Positions 13,729-15,817 of a stretch of DNA of 15,817 nucleotides are shown here, piece by piece. The notes under the pieces are model-generated. The model searched no databases, was not told where the DNA came from, and saw only the letters and a list, made by a program, of their open reading frames with translations. The stretch's first letter is position 1. Each line of letters begins with the position of its first letter. Position numbers and translations under genes: made by a program. This stretch comes from Candidatus Gastranaerophilales bacterium (GTDB lineage: Bacteria > Cyanobacteriota > Vampirovibrionia > Gastranaerophilales > Gastranaerophilaceae): assembly GCA_944323095.1 (NCBI GenBank), contig CALURE010000024.1, forward strand, positions 1-15,817. Reading direction: 5' to 3'.

Positions 13729-13890
13729 ATGACTGTGTTAGTTTCAAAAACAACAAAGGAAAAACGTTCAAAATCAAAATTTAACGACGAATTTGAAAAT
13801 TATTTGAGAAATCAATGCCTGAAAACAACTTTCAACGGATTAGAAATTGAAACATTTTCATGGTACAAAAAAGTACTCGGCTTAATATAG
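13729..13890 (+). CDS. 53-residue basic protein, unknown
   Basis: The frame is open from 13693, but AAGGAG (13717-13722) lies 6 nt before the ATG at 13729, which decides the start. The protein begins MTVLVSKTTKEKRSKSK, a Lys/Arg-rich N-terminal third, and continues FNDEFENYLRNQCLKTTFNG to a mixed C-terminus ending WYKKVLGLI. There is no signal peptide or membrane segment and I recognise no family. A consensus extended -10 and a strong SD indicate real expression. The size and charge would suit a nucleic-acid-binding or regulatory peptide, but that is a guess. Confidence 0.6.
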   Translation: MTVLVSKTTKEKRSKSKFNDEFENYLRNQCLKTTFNGLEIETFSWYKKVLGLI

Positions 13891-13972
13891 AAAAAAACAG
13901 TGTTTATCAGAAAAATGAATAATTAAAAAGACCGACCGTTCATATAAAGGGACTTTAAAAATAGCTGCAATC

Positions 13973-14030
13973 GTCACGCTGAACTTGTTTCAGCGTCTTA
14001 CAATGGATTCCGAAACAAGTTCGGAATGAC
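13973..14030. repeat. Palindromic repeat family C (twin hairpin)
   Basis: Two hairpins lie side by side: CGCTGAA/TTCAGCG (13977-13983, 13989-13995, loop CTTGT) and ATTCCGAA/TTCGGAAT (14007-14014, 14020-14027, loop ACAAG). Their cores, GAACTTGTTTC (13981-13991) and GAAACAAGTTC (14012-14022), are exact reverse complements, so the unit can also fold as one larger inverted repeat. Ends are GTCA and TGAC. It resembles a widespread bacterial 'GAACTTGTTTC' interspersed repeat (from memory). The 13891-14129 gap otherwise holds only the imperfect flanking inverted repeat and the next gene's promoter. Confidence 0.75.
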
Positions 14031-14116
14031 ATTATGACTCTTTGTTGAGCATATCTGCGATAAAATGCGATACAAGTCCCCATATAAAAACAGGCCGGTT
14101 TTTGTCTTGACTGTAG

Positions 14117-14122
14117 TATAAT
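14117..14122 (+). promoter_or_regulatory. Consensus -10 box 7 nt before the nucleotidyltransferase ATG
   Basis: A perfect TATAAT is followed by ATGTTTT and the ATG at 14130. There is no SD. Transcription starting 7 nt after the -10 would begin at the start codon. Confidence 0.5.
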
Positions 14123-14129
14123 ATGTTTT

Positions 14130-14906
14130 ATGAAAAACATTATTCCCGTTATTGAAAAATTTAAAGAAATAAAAGAGGTAAAAGCTATTGCCCTTGCAGG
14201 CTCGAGAACTGCTAAAAGCGCAGATGAAAAATCCGATTACGATATTTATATCTATTCCGATAAGGAAATAGACCTTGAAAAACGCAGACAAATCGCATTA
14301 GAATTTTCCGATAAATACGAAATAAACAACTGTTTTTTCGGCCCCGGTGATGAATGGTTTATGAAAAATTCACCGGTTCAGCTTGATTTGATGTACAGAT
14401 CAAGGGACTGGATGGAAAATTCCATTGAAAACACCTGGATAAAGCATTCCCCATCTGTCGGATATTCTACCTGCTTTGTATTTAATTTGAAAAATTCAGA
14501 AATTCTGTATGATCCCGAGGGCTGGTACCAAAATTTACAGAAAAAAGCCAGCGGTGAATATCCGGATGAATTATCAAAAAACATCATAAAAAATAACCTT
14601 CCGCTTCTAAAAAATAAAATTGCAGCATCTTTTTACGAACAGACCGAAAAAGCTTTGCAAAGAAAAGATTACGTAAGTCTAAACCACAGAATTGCAGCTT
14701 TTATCGCAAGTTATTTTGATATTCTTTTTGCCGTGAACAAAGTCCTCCACCCAGGAGAAAAAAGACTTGTGCAGTACACAAGACTGCACTGCACAAAAAT
14801 ACCTGAAAATTTTGAAGAAGATATTAATAACATTACACGATACCCGCTTAACAATACCCTTGAAACTTTATCAAGATTAAACGAAAATCTGATAAAAATT
14901 CTTTAA
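14130..14906 (+). CDS. Nucleotidyltransferase-fold protein (DUF4037-like)
   Basis: The 258-residue protein has the polymerase-beta-type nucleotidyltransferase signature: ALAGSRTAKSADEKSDYDIY with G24-S25 and the metal-binding pair D36/D38, and a third acidic residue in VQLDLMYR (D86). A helical C-terminal half (about residues 150-258) resembles the DUF4037 partner domain of stand-alone nucleotidyltransferases. Members of this fold transfer nucleotides to small molecules, RNA or proteins, or act as antitoxins or toxins. The substrate cannot be told here and no toxin-antitoxin partner is adjacent, although the 53-aa gene lies 240 bp upstream on the same strand. The start has no SD; see the -10 box at 14117. 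It converges on the pilin gene. Confidence 0.8.
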   Translation: MKNIIPVIEKFKEIKEVKAIALAGSRTAKSADEKSDYDIYIYSDKEIDLEKRRQIALEFSDKYEINNCFFGPGDEWFMKNSPVQLDLMYRSRDWMENSIENTWIKHSPSVGYSTCFVFNLKNSEILYDPEGWYQNLQKKASGEYPDELSKNIIKNNLPLLKNKIAASFYEQTEKALQRKDYVSLNHRIAAFIASYFDILFAVNKVLHPGEKRLVQYTRLHCTKIPENFEEDINNITRYPLNNTLETLSRLNENLIKIL

Positions 14907-14934
14907 TATAATCTTTTTTATGCAAGGTATAAAA

Positions 14935-15741
14935 CTACCTTAAAAAATCTTTCCAGTAACTTTTTGACGAGTCATCAGGGCTTGTATCCGAAAGTGCATA
15001 ATAACTGCAGGATACAGGATAATCGCCTGATGTATATGAACACTGTGAAGATAAGTCATCAAGTTTTTCAGTTGTATGCGTAGTATTCCATTTATACGTA
15101 AAAGGCACAAGCTCCCCCTCCGGAGTAAAAACAAACACAAAAAGATCATGTCCATATGAGTTCGGTTTTTTCATACCGTTAATATCTATACATAACTTTG
15201 GATCAGCAAGACTACCATTTACTGCAGAATCATCCATTGAATAAAATACTCCGCCCGGACTTCTATAAACATTTGTGTTATCGCAATATTGTAATGCATT
15301 TGACTTTTTATCAAGACTTTTAGGAGTATAAAATAAACTAATAAAATTAGACAACGACTTAGAACCTTCAACAACAGAGGCCCCCTTAATCTGTGTCATA
15401 AGCATATCCAAAGCAGGTTGGGAATTACCGTAGTGCATACTATATTCAAAGATATTTATATCTTCCTTAACCTTCAAAAGTGCAACAGCCTGTGATATCT
15501 CGCTATATGCTTTTTTAAACTGAGTTTCTAAAACACGACGCTGATAATTTGCGATTAGTGCCGGCATAGTCATTGCCGCAACAATACCTATAATTCCGAG
15601 GGTGATTAAAACCTCCGCCAGAGTAAACGCGGTGTGACGGACATTGTCAAAGTGGGCTACGTGCGTAGCACCCTCTGCCAGAGTGAATGCGACGCGTTTT
15701 TTTAGTGAAGAGTGAAGGGGTGAGGGCTTGCTTTCACCCAC
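14935..15741 (-). CDS. Type IV pilin-like/pseudopilin protein with repeat-derived 5' end and duplicated FTLAE site
   Basis: The core is a prepilin-like protein: AFTLAEVLITLGIIGIVAAM, the prepilin peptidase site followed by the hydrophobic N-terminal helix, then a globular domain with the DINGxKKPNSYGHDLFVFVF motif and four Cys, ending SYWKDFL. The FTLAE site occurs twice, 20 residues apart, through an in-frame 60-bp insertion; only the second adjoins the hydrophobic helix. The expected native start (ATG just before AAA AAA CGC) is absent, reading CTA. I therefore place the start at GTG 15741, inside repeat family A, giving a leader of 18 or 38 residues; TTG 15798 would give 37 or 57. Translation may be impaired. 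The core identity is firm, the start is not. Confidence 0.78.
   Translation of the reverse strand: MGESKPSPLHSSLKKRVAFTLAEGATHVAHFDNVRHTAFTLAEVLITLGIIGIVAAMTMPALIANYQRRVLETQFKKAYSEISQAVALLKVKEDINIFEYSMHYGNSQPALDMLMTQIKGASVVEGSKSLSNFISLFYTPKSLDKKSNALQYCDNTNVYRSPGGVFYSMDDSAVNGSLADPKLCIDINGMKKPNSYGHDLFVFVFTPEGELVPFTYKWNTTHTTEKLDDLSSQCSYTSGDYPVSCSYYALSDTSPDDSSKSYWKDFLR
15612..15690. repeat. 19-bp direct repeats flanking a 41-bp insert in the pilin gene
   Basis: 15612-15630 and 15672-15690 match at 16 of 19 bases and are exactly 60 bp apart. All three mismatches are at synonymous third positions of the FTLAE codons. The intervening 41 bp includes GCTACG/CGTAGC and GACA/TGTC small inverted repeats. 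It is translated as GATHVAHFDNVRHT before the second AFTLAE. Confidence 0.75.
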
Positions 15742-15780
15742 CCCTTTACTTCCCCTCCCCTCAAGGGAGGGGATATTAGT
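15735..15780. repeat. Palindromic repeat family A, left-half copy at the pilin 5' end
   Basis: It begins CACCCACCCC and contains the 9-bp stem TCCCCTCCC (15751-15759) / GGGAGGGGA (15765-15773) with loop CTCAA. On the minus strand its GGGTGGGTGAAA end provides the GTG used as the predicted pilin start. Confidence 0.8.
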
Positions 15781-15800
15781 ACCATCGTTGCAAGGCAACC

Positions 15801-15817
15801 CGTAGGGTGGGATAAGC
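15801..15817. repeat. Palindromic repeat family B, truncated by the window end
   Basis: The last 17 bases are identical to 165-181. The pairing arm seen in the first copy would lie beyond the edge. Confidence 0.7.

Noticed and set aside
13998..14291. 97-residue minus-strand ORF with VIPNLFRNPL-like start
   Set aside because: It begins in the family C repeat and runs antisense to the nucleotidyltransferase gene. The peptide is a common translation artefact of that repeat.
14924..14941. Terminator between the nucleotidyltransferase and pilin genes
   Set aside because: AAGGTA/TACCTT forms only a 6-bp AT-containing stem and no T-run follows on either strand in the right place.

Overview
The window looks like a metagenomic or draft contig from a gut-type non-photosynthetic cyanobacterial relative (Vampirovibrionia/Melainabacteria, probably Candidatus Gastranaerophilales). 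This rests on an AT-rich genome with short gaps, an N-terminal 'LSFNG' tag on a predicted hydrolase, a type IV pilin-like protein with an FTLAEVLITLGIIG start, and a cyanobacterial/plant-type glutamate-cysteine ligase. The assignment is inference from remembered family patterns, not from a search. Both window ends lie in interspersed palindromic repeats, as expected if the contig was broken by repeats.

Layout. 1-276: no gene, only fragments of repeat families. 277-1149 (-): a REC-like/GGDEF protein with an altered signature, divergent from a + strand run of rimI, bioY and an amidohydrolase-like protein (1314-3610). 3607-4557 (-): an orphan OppD/DppD-type ATPase whose stop codon interlocks with that of the hydrolase. 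4739-6331 (+): a large low-complexity protein with a LysM-like C-terminal part, ended by a terminator shared with ispE. 6362-8630 (-): ksgA and ispE with a DUF559 endonuclease-like domain between them. The whole locus is threaded with a ~97-bp palindromic repeat (family A) that is translated in frame. 8721-10055 (+): gshA. 10070-12509 (-): a 17-TPR secreted protein overlapped by a lipoprotein gene. 12546-13460 (-): an AcsE-like methyltetrahydrofolate methyltransferase. 13729-13890 (+): a 53-aa unknown. 14130-14906 (+): a nucleotidyltransferase-like protein. 14935-15741 (-): the pilin-like protein, whose 5' end is built from repeat sequence and carries a 60-bp in-frame insertion.

Two themes stand out. 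First, family A behaves like a protein-coding palindromic element: two full copies are read in the same phase in two unrelated genes (ksgA C-terminus, DUF559-IspE junction), and they flank a DUF559 nuclease ORF as direct repeats. This suggests a small nuclease-plus-repeat cassette inserted between ksgA and ispE. The same element end also supplies GTG start codons to ispE and the pilin. Second, several genes have a near-consensus -10 box only 6-7 nt before the start codon and no Shine-Dalgarno sequence, pointing to leaderless mRNAs. Other genes in the window have clear ribosome binding sites.

Most genes are ordinary housekeeping: translation (rimI, ksgA), isoprenoids (ispE), biotin uptake (bioY), thiol synthesis (gshA) and C1 metabolism (AcsE-like).
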